A stretch of DNA of 64,000 bases, from assembly GCA_028280065.1 (NCBI GenBank), contig JANQMN010000069.1, positions 29,424 to 93,423 on the forward strand. Direction: 5' to 3'. This document shows, in pieces, positions 55,270-63,581 of this stretch (the first letter of the stretch is position 1; each line of letters starts with the position of its first letter). The notes under the pieces were generated by a model. That model was not told the DNA's origin and ran no database searches. It saw nothing but the letters and a program-made list of their open reading frames with translations. The translations under genes and the position numbers were made by a program. The DNA is from Hahella sp. GTDB lineage: Bacteria; Pseudomonadota; Gammaproteobacteria; Pseudomonadales; Oleiphilaceae.

Positions 55270-56025
55270 TTACAATCTTTCTACCAACTTTCCGTAGCCG
55301 CTGCGGCTTATTGCATACTGACTGCCGTCTTTCATGGTGGCAAATCGCGAGTCTTTGCCTTCCATTTCGATACTCTTCAAAAAATCCAAGTTTATCAATG
55401 TGGAGCGATGGATGCGGCAAAAAAGCTGGGAGTCCAACTGTTCCTCCAACTTGGATAAGCGGTCTTGCTTAATATGAGACTGATCGGCAATGTGAATCAC
55501 CACATAATCATCGGCAGCTTCAATGGCAATAACATCGCTAGTTGCGATTACGTGTACTTCATCTTTATCGCGAATCAACAAACGCCGTAAAGGGCCTTGA
55601 TGTTGTTTCATCTCTGCGATTACGGCTTTGTTCTTGGGAGCCTCCGTCTGGGCCTGGCCTTTGCGTTCTTCAATGCGCTTTACACTCGCGGCCAATCGAT
55701 CTTTACTTACAGGTTTTAGTAAGTAGTCCACGGCATTGCTTTTAAATGCCTGGATTGCGTATTCATCATAGGCAGTCACGAAGACTACCAGAGGCGTGTG
55801 GTCACCCAAGAGTTCTAGTACTTCAAAGCCATCGAGCTTGGGCATATGAATATCTAAAAAAATTACGTCGGGATTGAGATCATTAACGGCTTTTACAGCC
55901 TCTTTGCCATTTTCGCATTCGGCTAAAATTTCAATTTGCGGATGGTCTTTTAGTAAATGCTGCAGCGCCACTCGTGCATGAGATTCGTCATCAATAATCA
56001 GGGCACTAATTGTTGACTCTTTCAT
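55270..56025 (-). CDS. LytTR family response regulator
   Basis: A 251-residue regulator: REC domain with D58 (VIFLDIHMPKLDG) and a C-terminal LytTR DNA-binding domain (VIAIEAADDYVVIH, FCRIHRSTLINLDFLKSIE). It overlaps the histidine kinase gene by 4 bp. With the kinase it forms a LytS/LytR-type system, and the VIT-exosortase genes 100 bp downstream on the same strand are its likely targets or co-transcribed partners. Confidence 0.93.
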   Translation of the reverse strand: MKESTISALIIDDESHARVALQHLLKDHPQIEILAECENGKEAVKAVNDLNPDVIFLDIHMPKLDGFEVLELLGDHTPLVVFVTAYDEYAIQAFKSNAVDYLLKPVSKDRLAASVKRIEERKGQAQTEAPKNKAVIAEMKQHQGPLRRLLIRDKDEVHVIATSDVIAIEAADDYVVIHIADQSHIKQDRLSKLEEQLDSQLFCRIHRSTLINLDFLKSIEMEGKDSRFATMKDGSQYAISRSGYGKLVERL

Positions 56026-57116
56026 TGCATAGCCTCAAGGCGCAGTGCCGGCGGTAATTTAGGTAACTGAATGGTTACTGAAAATGTGGTGTCTGCTTTA
56101 TTGGTGGTAAAAAGAACTGCTACGCCGTAATTTGCGGTTAGGCGTTTTCTAAGTGTGCTTAACCCGTGGCCGGTCCCTTGCGATTTAATGCCAAGGGGAT
56201 CAAAGCTGTTAATTACTTCCAATCGAATACTGTCCCTGCCTTCAGTCAATGCTATATCGATGTAGCCGCCATCAAGCTGTGATTGAATGCCGTGTTTTAT
56301 GGCGTTCTCCACCAACGGAAACAGCACTAATGGTAGCGTTGGAATTTCCAGGTCTATTGCGTCAGTTTGATAGTTAACCCTTAGTTTGTCACCAAAGCGT
56401 TCTTGCTCTATGGCCAAATAGTTTTTGATGTGGCCGATTTCATCTCCCAATGTAACGATTGGCTTTTTCCCGTAACTAACACTGTAGCGCAAGAAGTCGG
56501 ACATCTTTACGCATATGCCGTGAATTTTTTCGGGCTCGGACAGCGATAGGTTCGCCAACATATTTAGGCTGTTGTACATGAAATGCGGGTGAACAGTGGC
56601 GCGAAGCGCTTGCAATTCGATTGAGCTGATCAAAAGTTGCTGTTCCAGTACCTTCGCATTCTGTACCTTGTCGCCTGCAGCGGTAAGAAAACTATAATGC
56701 ACCATGAGCCATACACCATAAACCAAAACGCCGATCAATGTATGATAGAGCAGCAGAGGGCTATACAGTAAGTGAACGTTTTGAAGTCCGATAATGTCGA
56801 GCAGGATTGTCCAGCCCCATCCCGATAGCAGCCATAAACCTACAGTAGTTAGAGCCGCAAGCCCGTGCGCAACTATAAGGACAAGGATATCCGTCTGATC
56901 CAGGGAAAGCCGGCGACAGAGATACAGGTTGGATATGGAAAAGAACAGTAACAGGTAATACCAAGGCAATAGTTGCACGGATGCAGTAAACCAATGGATT
57001 AACTCACCGCCTGCCTGCGCCAGCTGTAGTAATATGAATGCCAACACTACGCATAGCAATGCCCACAAAATGGACAAGCTAAAAAAACTGCGGTTTGAAA
57101 TAAATAACGGATGCAT
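56022..57116 (-). CDS. LytS-type sensor histidine kinase
   Basis: A 364-residue kinase of the His_kinase (PF06580) class. About four membrane helices (to residue 155) lead to the phospho-acceptor block LRATVHPHFMYNSLNML, the N-box PLVENAIKHGI and the G-box GTGHGLSTLRKRL. There is no large external domain, so it probably senses the membrane or a partner such as the LiaF-like protein. Its 5' end is repeated in degenerate form upstream (see tandem duplication). Confidence 0.92.
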   Translation of the reverse strand: MHPLFISNRSFFSLSILWALLCVVLAFILLQLAQAGGELIHWFTASVQLLPWYYLLLFFSISNLYLCRRLSLDQTDILVLIVAHGLAALTTVGLWLLSGWGWTILLDIIGLQNVHLLYSPLLLYHTLIGVLVYGVWLMVHYSFLTAAGDKVQNAKVLEQQLLISSIELQALRATVHPHFMYNSLNMLANLSLSEPEKIHGICVKMSDFLRYSVSYGKKPIVTLGDEIGHIKNYLAIEQERFGDKLRVNYQTDAIDLEIPTLPLVLFPLVENAIKHGIQSQLDGGYIDIALTEGRDSIRLEVINSFDPLGIKSQGTGHGLSTLRKRLTANYGVAVLFTTNKADTTFSVTIQLPKLPPALRLEAMQ

Positions 57117-57144
57117 CTGTCCAGTGTCTTTTTGGCGAGTTCAC

Positions 57145-57675
57145 TTAGTTGGTAATTTCCACACCACCCATTATCGCAACACCGGAAATGATGAGATGTT
57201 TTTCCGGTGCGCCTACTTTGTCCGCTAAGTAAGTTGTGGAGTTCGAGACACCCGCTAGGATGGGCAGTATTCTTGAACTGACAGTGAAGTGTCGCGGCAC
57301 TTGAATTTCCACACCGCCCACGATTGAAATCACTTCAATTTCAATCGTATTGTTCTGACTCTCGGCTTCGCGAATATCAATTTCGACACCGCCCAAAATG
57401 GCCGTGGCATTGCCACCGGTAACGTTGCTGGAGCGGGTAGCGAACTTGCCGCCATCGAGCAACCGAAGCATGTTGATTTTAACGGGTTCCGCAGTACTTC
57501 TGTTTAATCCGGAGGAAGTCGGCGATATGGGTCCAGGTTGGATTGAAAAGAAAACAATAATAAGTAGCGCAAAGACAATGATTGCGCCGACGCAGTAAAC
57601 CAACAAACTCGTCCGCCATATACCTTTGCCAGCTGCAACTGCCAGAGTGCGATCACTTTGCATAACAATGCCCAT
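57145..57675 (-). CDS. Chimeric LiaF-domain protein born from a tandem duplication
   Basis: A 176-residue protein. Residues 65-176 repeat the C-terminal domain of the neighbouring LiaF-like protein almost word for word (GGKFATRSSNVTGGNATAIL, GVEIDIREAESQ, EKHLIISGVAIMGGVEITN). The first 60 residues, including a membrane helix (LVYCVGAIIVFALLIIVFF), come from a different reading frame of a duplicated 5' end of the kinase gene. The intact kinase starts 28 bp after its stop. It keeps a plausible membrane-anchored topology, so it may be functional. Confidence 0.78.
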   Translation of the reverse strand: MGIVMQSDRTLAVAAGKGIWRTSLLVYCVGAIIVFALLIIVFFSIQPGPISPTSSGLNRSTAEPVKINMLRLLDGGKFATRSSNVTGGNATAILGGVEIDIREAESQNNTIEIEVISIVGGVEIQVPRHFTVSSRILPILAGVSNSTTYLADKVGAPEKHLIISGVAIMGGVEITN

Positions 57676-57752
57676 GATATTGACCGAGTAAGAAGTTGCG
57701 ATTTAGTGTGAATAACAGGTGCGTTTGCCCAATAACTCAAAGGCAAGTTCAC
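57504..57752 (-). pseudogene. Duplicated 5' fragment of the LytS-type kinase gene
   Basis: In this frame the translation SISWALLCKVIALWQLQLAK matches SILWALLCVVLAFILLQLAQ of the intact kinase; WFTASAQSLSLRYLLLF matches WFTASVQLLPWYYLLLF; and DPYRRLPPD matches LCRRLSLD. It stops where copy 2 ends. The coding frame is decayed and the same DNA is now read in another frame by the chimeric LiaF-domain gene. Confidence 0.75.
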
Positions 57753-58541
57753 CTAGTTGGTAATTTCCACACCACCCAATATCGCGACACCGGAAATGAT
57801 GAGATGCTTTTCCGGTACGCCTAATTTGTGCGCTAAGCAGGTTGTCGTATCGGTAACGCCCGCCAGAATCGGTAACACTTTGGAGCTGACACTGAAGTGT
57901 GGGGGTACTTGTATCTCAACTCCACCCATAATGGAAATCACTTCAATTTCAATGGTTTTGCTCTGGCTCTCGGCTTCGCGAATATCAATTTCTACACCGC
58001 CCAGAATCGCTGTGGCATTACCACCGGTAACGTTATTGGAGCGTGTAGCGAACTTGCCACCGCCAAGCAAAGTAAACATGTCGATTTTAACGGCTTTAAC
58101 TTCTTTAGCATTCTGGCCGCTAGTCTCGTTTCCGGTCTCCACCAGTTCGCCTTCAATAACACCCTCAGATTGATTCTCAAATTGGCTATCCCCGGCGGAT
58201 TTGGCGGATTGCGACCGAATCAATTGGAAACCCACGAATAATAGAATCACCGGAATCAGTATCGCGCCCAGGCCAAAATTGAGTATGTGCATATTGGCCA
58301 ACTGGAACAAAACGCCTGCTCCTATCAATACATGAGGCAGATATCTGCGGCCGTTTTGTTGCCGTTTCCCCCTGCGGCGGTTGAGCATAATAATGCCCAA
58401 AATAATCAGCAAAACGGGCCAATTGCGAACCACCATGCCGAGGAGGGGAATACCGATATTGCTCAAAAACAACAATACGGCAAATATAATCAGGCCTATC
58501 CCAAGAATACTGCGCGTATTTAAATTATCGTATTTGGACAT
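57753..58541 (-). CDS. LiaF-like membrane protein (cell envelope stress regulator type)
   Basis: A protein of 262 residues from the ATG at 58541 (AAAGGA 6 bp upstream; the frame is open 20 codons further). Four membrane helices (residues about 8-130) are followed by a linker and a C-terminal beta-rich domain of LiaF/PF09922 type with repeated GGVEI elements (AILGGVEIDIREAES, SIMGGVEIQVP, GVAILGGVEITN). In firmicutes LiaF inhibits a LiaS kinase; here the adjacent LytS-type kinase is the natural partner. Confidence 0.85.
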   Translation of the reverse strand: MSKYDNLNTRSILGIGLIIFAVLLFLSNIGIPLLGMVVRNWPVLLIILGIIMLNRRRGKRQQNGRRYLPHVLIGAGVLFQLANMHILNFGLGAILIPVILLFVGFQLIRSQSAKSAGDSQFENQSEGVIEGELVETGNETSGQNAKEVKAVKIDMFTLLGGGKFATRSNNVTGGNATAILGGVEIDIREAESQSKTIEIEVISIMGGVEIQVPPHFSVSSKVLPILAGVTDTTTCLAHKLGVPEKHLIISGVAILGGVEITN

Positions 58542-58581
58542 GTGTATTCCTTTCTCTGCTGGAAAGTTGTAACAAGGCAAA

Positions 58582-59028
58582 TTATTCAGGTTTTTTGCCA
58601 TTATCGGTATCGCCTGAATTGTCTGTGCTCTTGTCAGACTTGTCCACAGTTGAAGGCTCTTCGACTTCGATGATTTCGCCGCTCCCGGATTCTTGCTTAT
58701 TACTGGCCGGCGGATTTGCTACCTTGTTCTTAGGCCGAGGATCATGTTTGCCGGCAAACGGAAAAGGTCTTTCCTCAGTGTTGTAGCTGACAAAGCGCAA
58801 AGCGCTATTGATAAAGTCAATCAGCGTTGCGGACAACTTGCGCACGTTATCGTTATCGGTACCAAATATCAGCGCGCATAAAAATTGTACGGCACATAGC
58901 AGCCACATTACGCCGCCAGCCACGTGCAGCATGATTCCGTAAATCAACATGTAGACCAAGCGGATCCAACTGTTTTGGTTGCTGATGTTTTCGAAAATCT
59001 GTTCTTGATCAATGGTTTGTTGTGCCAT
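58582..59028 (-). CDS. DUF4389 family membrane protein
   Basis: A 148-residue protein. The N-terminal half is a DUF4389 domain with two membrane helices (WIRLVYMLIYGIMLHVAGGV, AVQFLCALIFGTDNDN) and the family end mark NTEERPFPF near residue 90. The C-terminal 50 residues are low-complexity and acidic, rich in Ser, Asp and Lys. It is the first gene of the LiaF-LytSR-exosortase run on the minus strand. Function unknown. Confidence 0.85.
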   Translation of the reverse strand: MAQQTIDQEQIFENISNQNSWIRLVYMLIYGIMLHVAGGVMWLLCAVQFLCALIFGTDNDNVRKLSATLIDFINSALRFVSYNTEERPFPFAGKHDPRPKNKVANPPASNKQESGSGEIIEVEEPSTVDKSDKSTDNSGDTDNGKKPE

Positions 59029-59067
59029 CGCGGTTCTCCCAAGTAATCTACATCAGCAAGATTACTT

Positions 59068-59292
59068 TTAACTGGCTGCCTTTTGGGTCTCAAGTCGGTC
59101 AATGACACCTAGAGGTCGGTAAATGACGTTGGGATCGGTGATTGGTGCATTGTGGCGGGGATTTATTGATGGCAGTGCTTTGAAAAGGGGCTTGAACTTT
59201 AGCTTTAAGAGTTTGTTTTGGCTCTGAAGTTCTGCGGAACGAATACTAGTCGTTGGATATATCTCGAAAGATGGGATGCACTCCCTCGCCAA
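59068..59292 (-). CDS. Possible small protein
   Basis: A 74-residue frame whose C-terminal half (INPRHNAPITDPNVIYRPLG, VIDRLETQKAAS) looks coding, but whose 5' end overlaps the next gene by 47 bp. No recognised family. It could be a real short gene or a remnant. Confidence 0.25.
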   Translation of the reverse strand: MARECIPSFEIYPTTSIRSAELQSQNKLLKLKFKPLFKALPSINPRHNAPITDPNVIYRPLGVIDRLETQKAAS

Positions 59293-59530
59293 TGTAGGAT
59301 ATCCAATATTCGGTGCGGCTGCCGTCGCGAAAGTAGACTATGGTGAAGTCTTCGCTGCACTGGATGTCTATTACCAGTTTTGCCGGGGAAGCCGGAACGC
59401 TTTTCAATAAGTCAATATCGCGTTCAATCGCAAGTCTCGCATTTGTGAGCGTTCCCGGACCAATCGCTACCGGATCTTCGGGACTTGTTCGCCCTGGTTT
59501 ATGATGCTGCCTAACCGCAATGTAATTCAT
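59246..59530 (-). CDS. Hypothetical protein
   Basis: A 94-residue cytoplasmic protein with mixed composition, ending in a likely small beta domain (KLVIDIQCSEDFTIVYFRDG, EYWISYIGEGVHPIF). Not recognised. It lies between the DUF4389 locus and the binding-protein pair, with about 220-250 bp of apparently empty DNA on each side. Confidence 0.5.
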   Translation of the reverse strand: MNYIAVRQHHKPGRTSPEDPVAIGPGTLTNARLAIERDIDLLKSVPASPAKLVIDIQCSEDFTIVYFRDGSRTEYWISYIGEGVHPIFRDISND

Positions 59531-59778
59531 CCCTTAACCTGCCCAATAAATCGAAACACGACCAGGTAACAAGTTAGGTCTGTTTAATATACTGCCCACT
59601 TTCCGACAAATTCAGTCTAAGGAAGTTCAAAGCGAGGGGAAACAGTTGAGGTGTAAAAGGCTGTAAACTTGAGGGAATGAACTAGTCCACCATCCCACCT
59701 ATTTAGGTTTTAAGCCGATCCAGCTAATCGGCCTAATCAGGATTCTGTCAATCGGTTTTATACCTTGATATCTAAACG

Positions 59779-60672
59779 TTAGTACAGATCGATCCTACCG
59801 TCCTGAACGGCATGTTTTTCAGCGATCCGGTTAAGCGTCGAATCGCTGATATAGGGATTGTTTAATCGGATCACCCTTCTTTCTGCTACGTTGAGATCCA
59901 CCAACACTTGCTGATAATGGTGTTTAAAAAACTTTTCCAGACTGCCATCGAGATGGGAGCGCCGCAGTCCAAGCTCTAGTCTGCTTGCAAGTTCGACATC
60001 TTCTTTTTCTAATAAAAACAGCGACGTGGATGGGTAGGAGAACAATAACGACTTTTCAATCATTAACTGCTCATCCGGATACTTCCTCAGGTCTTCCAAA
60101 ACTTCACCTATGCCTCTTAAGAAACAGTTAAACCTGCCTGCTTTCAGCATGGGAATCAAGGATTCGAAGTGGACCGATGTCACCACCCGCAGGCGATTGG
60201 ATTCCAATATTTTGGTATCCGGCCAGTGTGTTCCTTGGCCAAAGACAATGTTCCTCTCCAATATGTCTTTATGGCTCTTCACTCCTTCGAATAAAGGTTG
60301 ATCCTGGCGTTTGATAACACAGACTCGCCAGCCGATGAGTCCTTCTTCTGCTGCAAAACGAATCGGGCGGAGCTGTAGCTCTCTTTCGATATCAGAAACG
60401 GCGTTGATAACACGGACGAGCGACTCACGTCCATCCTGGAGTTCTACAATGGCGCGTCCTTGCGTCATTTTCGGTGTCCTGACAATTTTATAGTCACCAT
60501 AGAAATCAGTCGTTTTTTTCAAAACAAGGTTAAGGAGTTCAAAGGTTCTCGGGTTGTCGTAGTTTCTATACCAATAAGTGAGATCCATCCCATACCCGGA
60601 TGCTGCAGTCATTTGTGCGATCAACAGGAAAATAGTGAAAAAGAACAACTGAACGTTAAAGTGTACGTACAT
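59779..60672 (-). CDS. Periplasmic binding protein-like protein, copy B
   Basis: A 297-residue exported protein (signal peptide to about residue 24, AQMTAAS) of the same local family as the genes at 43538 and 60674. Shared blocks are EEGLIGWRVCVIKRQDQ, VFGQGTHWPDTKILESNRL and RVIRLNNPYISD at the end. It starts 1 bp after the stop of copy C and is certainly co-transcribed with it. No transporter genes are linked. Confidence 0.75.
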   Translation of the reverse strand: MYVHFNVQLFFFTIFLLIAQMTAASGYGMDLTYWYRNYDNPRTFELLNLVLKKTTDFYGDYKIVRTPKMTQGRAIVELQDGRESLVRVINAVSDIERELQLRPIRFAAEEGLIGWRVCVIKRQDQPLFEGVKSHKDILERNIVFGQGTHWPDTKILESNRLRVVTSVHFESLIPMLKAGRFNCFLRGIGEVLEDLRKYPDEQLMIEKSLLFSYPSTSLFLLEKEDVELASRLELGLRRSHLDGSLEKFFKHHYQQVLVDLNVAERRVIRLNNPYISDSTLNRIAEKHAVQDGRIDLY

Positions 60673-60673
60673 C

Positions 60674-61612
60674 TTACTGTACGCTCTCGTGCCAAAATGC
60701 GCGTTGCTTGGTCAAAGCACGGCTTTTAGGTGATAGGTTAGGATTGATTAGCTGAAATGAAAGGCGGTCAGAAAGTTTGAGTGCGGTTAATGACGGGCCA
60801 AGCAGCGATACAATCAACTCGTCATAGGAGCCGTCATCCAGGGCACGGAGCAGGCCGAGCTCGATTCTGGAAGCTAATTGCGGGCTAGACTGATTGACGT
60901 AGAACAGGCCCGGTTGAAAATACTTAAATACGAGGTCCTCTTCGATATCGACGGATGCCTGGTATTTCATGGCTTCCGGAATGATTTCTTGGACGCCACG
61001 TAAAATACAGTCGCAATCGTTATTAGCCAATCCGGTGAATAGATCCTGGTAGCGGTCTTTTGTCACCGTGTGAAAACCGTTGCGACGAAGCACTTCGACA
61101 TCCGGCCAGTAGGAGCTCTGGCATATGCGAAAGTCTCGCGAGATAAAATCATAGGGTGTTTCAATTGTGCTAAATCGGTTTTGTTCACCTTTTCGAATCA
61201 AACATACGCGTATACCTAAAAGTCCTTTAAGCACTGGAAATCCAACGGTATGAAACTTTTGTTCTCTTGTTGCGCTAGCTGCGGTGCTGACGACATGCAT
61301 TTGCTCACCCTCTTGCAGGCGGCGAATTGCCACGTTTTGCTCAACAGGATCGCTGCGCTTTATGGTTAAAGGAAAATACAGGTCTAGCGTTTTAGTAAAG
61401 GCGAGCTGCAGGACCTTATCGACGGGCGCCGTATCAAAGTTTCGGTTCCACAGGACAATCTCTGTCTCCTGATCGATTCCATTTGCAAAGGAGGCAACCA
61501 TACTGATGACGACTATCGTTGCCAACAGTTGAATGAAGCGCCTTAAGCCTCGGCTGTTCGGCAGTACCCTTCGTTGCATGCTATTGGGCCTAAGAAAGTT
61601 GGATACCGTCAA
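60674..61612 (-). CDS. Periplasmic binding protein-like protein, copy C
   Basis: A 312-residue exported protein with a long N-terminal region (hydrophobic core LLATIVVISMVASFANG, about residues 29-45). It shares KGLLGIRVCLIRKGEQ, CQSSYWPDVEVLRRNGFHTV and QLINPNLSP with copies A and B. Divergence between B and C is high for neighbours, so the duplication is old or the two bind different ligands. Confidence 0.75.
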   Translation of the reverse strand: MTVSNFLRPNSMQRRVLPNSRGLRRFIQLLATIVVISMVASFANGIDQETEIVLWNRNFDTAPVDKVLQLAFTKTLDLYFPLTIKRSDPVEQNVAIRRLQEGEQMHVVSTAASATREQKFHTVGFPVLKGLLGIRVCLIRKGEQNRFSTIETPYDFISRDFRICQSSYWPDVEVLRRNGFHTVTKDRYQDLFTGLANNDCDCILRGVQEIIPEAMKYQASVDIEEDLVFKYFQPGLFYVNQSSPQLASRIELGLLRALDDGSYDELIVSLLGPSLTALKLSDRLSFQLINPNLSPKSRALTKQRAFWHESVQ

Positions 61613-61765
61613 CTATAGTCAAAATCAAAAAGCCGGCAATTCGAAACTCTAACTACTCTGTCATATGGTCTTTTGCTTTTTCTTGTGGCGGATTAGTGGA
61701 GGGACTTTTTGCCTCCGAGTTTTGCTTTGATGGGGCAATTATCGGCAACATAGGACATGTTATAA

Positions 61766-61915
61766 CTTACCGAAGAAGCGATAAGTGATAGTTACGCGCC
61801 TTTATTAAAAAATAGAAAGTTTTGGAAAGAAGCCAGTCTCGGAGAAGAAGATACTGAATGGCTGGATGGTCTCAAACACTCTGTGGCCGCAAAGAAAAAG
61901 GCAAAAGTGGCATAA
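61766..61915 (+). pseudogene. C-terminal fragment of an unknown gene
   Basis: An open stretch of 49 codons without a start codon (DSYAPLLKNRKFWKEASLGE, DTEWLDGLKHSVAAKKKAKV) ending in TAA. The composition is protein-like and it begins right after an in-frame stop, suggesting the 3' end of a lost gene. Confidence 0.35.
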
Positions 61916-62159
61916 TTCACTTGAGGGGGTTCATCGGCGGCAGTTGAAAATTATCACGGAAGGTCGGCAAACTGAACTAAAAGCCATCGAATCGCTCAAT
62001 CATCGGCACGAAAGTATTCTGCAGCTTGAATACATTCAGCGTTTTACTGCTGGAAGAAAAACTCTAGTCACCAGCCAGGATGACCTTTATCGATTTGCCT
62101 ATAAGTCTCTTCCCGAGTTCCTGTCCGAGTTCACTAAATCGCGCCATTTCTCACTATAG
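61866..62159 (+). CDS. Possible small hypothetical protein
   Basis: A 97-residue frame; residues 20-97 (RRQLKIITEGRQTELKAIES, SQDDLYRFAYKSLPEFLSEF) look coding, but the first part overlaps another fragment in a different frame. It has no recognised domain. Bases 61613-61765 upstream hold no visible gene. Confidence 0.3.
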   Translation: MVSNTLWPQRKRQKWHNSLEGVHRRQLKIITEGRQTELKAIESLNHRHESILQLEYIQRFTAGRKTLVTSQDDLYRFAYKSLPEFLSEFTKSRHFSL

Positions 62160-62274
62160 TTCTCACGAAATTATCACAAAGATAACAATTCCTTAAAATT
62201 TTCTAGTTTAGGCTGCATTTAGAGATTTATTACTGTCAAAGTATGCATTATTAGCAATACAGTCGAGATTTACC

Positions 62275-62835
62275 ATGAATCATAACCATCCGCTATTGAA
62301 AAACATCTTGAGATTAGCAATCGTTGCATTGGGATTTGCTACCGCCGTTGCGATGACAGGGGCAATCGCGGCGAACAAAACGTCACCCCAGCATCCGGTC
62401 TACAGTAAACCAAGCGATAGTGAACTGAAGCAACGATTGACACCTTTGCAGTATCAAGTCACTCAAAAAGATGCGACGGAAAAACCCTTCAAAAATGCAT
62501 ATTGGAACGAAAAGCGCGACGGGATTTATGTCGACATCGTGAGCGGTGAACCCTTATTTTCGTCAAAAGATAAGTTTAGGTCTGGTACCGGCTGGCCTAG
62601 CTTTACCCGGCCATTAGTCGCTCAGCACATTACCGAAAAAACCGACTTTAAGTTGCTATTTCCACGTACGGAAGTACGCAGCAAATATGCTGATTCACAC
62701 TTGGGGCATGTGTTTAACGACGGTCCACAACCGACTGGGAAACGTTACTGCATCAATTCTGCCGCTCTGAAATTTATACCTAAGCAGGAATTGAAAAGAG
62801 AAGGGTACGGTGATTTCTTGCACCTATTTGAATAA
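62275..62835 (+). CDS. msrB: Exported peptide-methionine (R)-S-oxide reductase
   Basis: A 186-residue MsrB with an N-terminal signal or anchor helix ([19 protein letters not shown]), so it repairs oxidised methionine in the periplasm. The core is present: [39 protein letters not shown] and [13 protein letters not shown] with the catalytic Cys. Both zinc CxxC pairs are lost (DIVS and ADSH at their places) and the resolving position is Thr in SGTGWPSF, leaving a single cysteine in the whole protein. A one-Cys mechanism using an outside reductant is likely. Confidence 0.9.
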   Translation: MNHNHPLLKNILRLAIVALGFATAVAMTGAIAANKTSPQHPVYSKPSDSELKQRLTPLQYQVTQKDATEKPFKNAYWNEKRDGIYVDIVSGEPLFSSKDKFRSGTGWPSFTRPLVAQHITEKTDFKLLFPRTEVRSKYADSHLGHVFNDGPQPTGKRYCINSAALKFIPKQELKREGYGDFLHLFE

Positions 62836-62886
62836 AGTCAGGTTTAGGCACGGAAGCCTCATCATCAGCTTACGTGAAAGGTGTCC

Positions 62887-63153
62887 TTAGTTCATGGTTG
62901 ATTGGCAACAGTGGTCTTGCAAAAAAGCGACTGCTTTGAATAGGTTATCGGTTGAATTTATATAGAGCAGGCATCCCATCTTCTGTGCTACTTTGGAAAT
63001 CATCGAAGAAGATGGCCAGCGCCCTTTCGGCAGCTTTGCCAACCAGTCTGTTTCCTCATTGCAATAACCCTGGACGGTAACCACAACACGACGCAGTTGC
63101 TTTTCCAATAATCTCAGGATTGCATTCAGTTCGTCGGGAGAGAAACCGCCCAT
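62887..63153 (-). CDS. Hypothetical protein
   Basis: From the inner ATG at 63153 the protein has 88 residues (GGFSPDELNAILRLLEKQLR, WLAKLPKGRWPSSSMISKVA), a plausible small helical domain. The frame stays open to 63303 but that part overlaps the plus-strand glycine-zipper gene and is weaker. Not recognised. Confidence 0.45.
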   Translation of the reverse strand: MGGFSPDELNAILRLLEKQLRRVVVTVQGYCNEETDWLAKLPKGRWPSSSMISKVAQKMGCLLYINSTDNLFKAVAFLQDHCCQSTMN

Positions 63154-63165
63154 AGCGGCGGCAAT

Positions 63166-63576
63166 GTGGTGAACAATAAAGCCAAAGACGCGGCAAGAAG
63201 GGTACACCGGAGTATGTTGGCTGACGGTTATCAATGCGTAGTTAAAGTATCCATCAGCGATCCAATCCCTTTCGAATTTGCAAATCAGTTCAATAATCTC
63301 CACCGTAAAATTTCAAATGGTTTTGGTGCAGTTGGAGGTACTGTTGGTGGTGCTGCAGGGTTAGTCTTCGGTGGAATTGGCGCTAAAGCCGGAGCAGCGG
63401 CAGGGACAGCTTTATTACGTGAGTGGTACATGTCAAGACAGGAGCCGTTGCATACGCATGATGTAATTGTAACTATTACTGCTGTTGTTAGCGGTGGAAT
63501 TGGTCCACAGCGGCATACTGAAACTGTTTCGATCCCTCGATCAGCTTGGGATAGATCCGTTGCAGAGGCTTGGTAA
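63166..63576 (+). CDS. Glycine-zipper protein, possible effector accessory
   Basis: A protein of up to 136 residues; an inner ATG at 63214 (LADGYQCVVKVSISDPIPFE) gives 120. The middle is a glycine-zipper membrane-insertion motif (GFGAVGGTVGGAAGLVFGGI then GAKAGAAAGTALL). It is followed 5 bp later by a small membrane protein gene and then a Tae4-like amidase frame, all on the plus strand. It could be part of that effector module; no database check was possible. Confidence 0.6.
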   Translation: MVNNKAKDAARRVHRSMLADGYQCVVKVSISDPIPFEFANQFNNLHRKISNGFGAVGGTVGGAAGLVFGGIGAKAGAAAGTALLREWYMSRQEPLHTHDVIVTITAVVSGGIGPQRHTETVSIPRSAWDRSVAEAW

Positions 63577-63581
63577 GAATA

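Larger units (their letters stand above)
56895..58100. repeat. 608-bp tandem duplication (LiaF 3' end plus kinase 5' end)
   Basis: Copy 1 (about 56895-57490) and copy 2 (about 57503-58098) align with a constant offset of 608-610 bp. Anchors: GCAGTAAACCAA at 56983 and 57592; GTTCACTTAGTTGGTAATTT at about 57138 against GTTCACCTAGTTGGTAATTT at about 57746; GATTTTAACGG at about 57475 and 58083. Divergence is higher in the kinase part than in the LiaF part, as expected if only the latter is still under selection. Confidence 0.85.
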
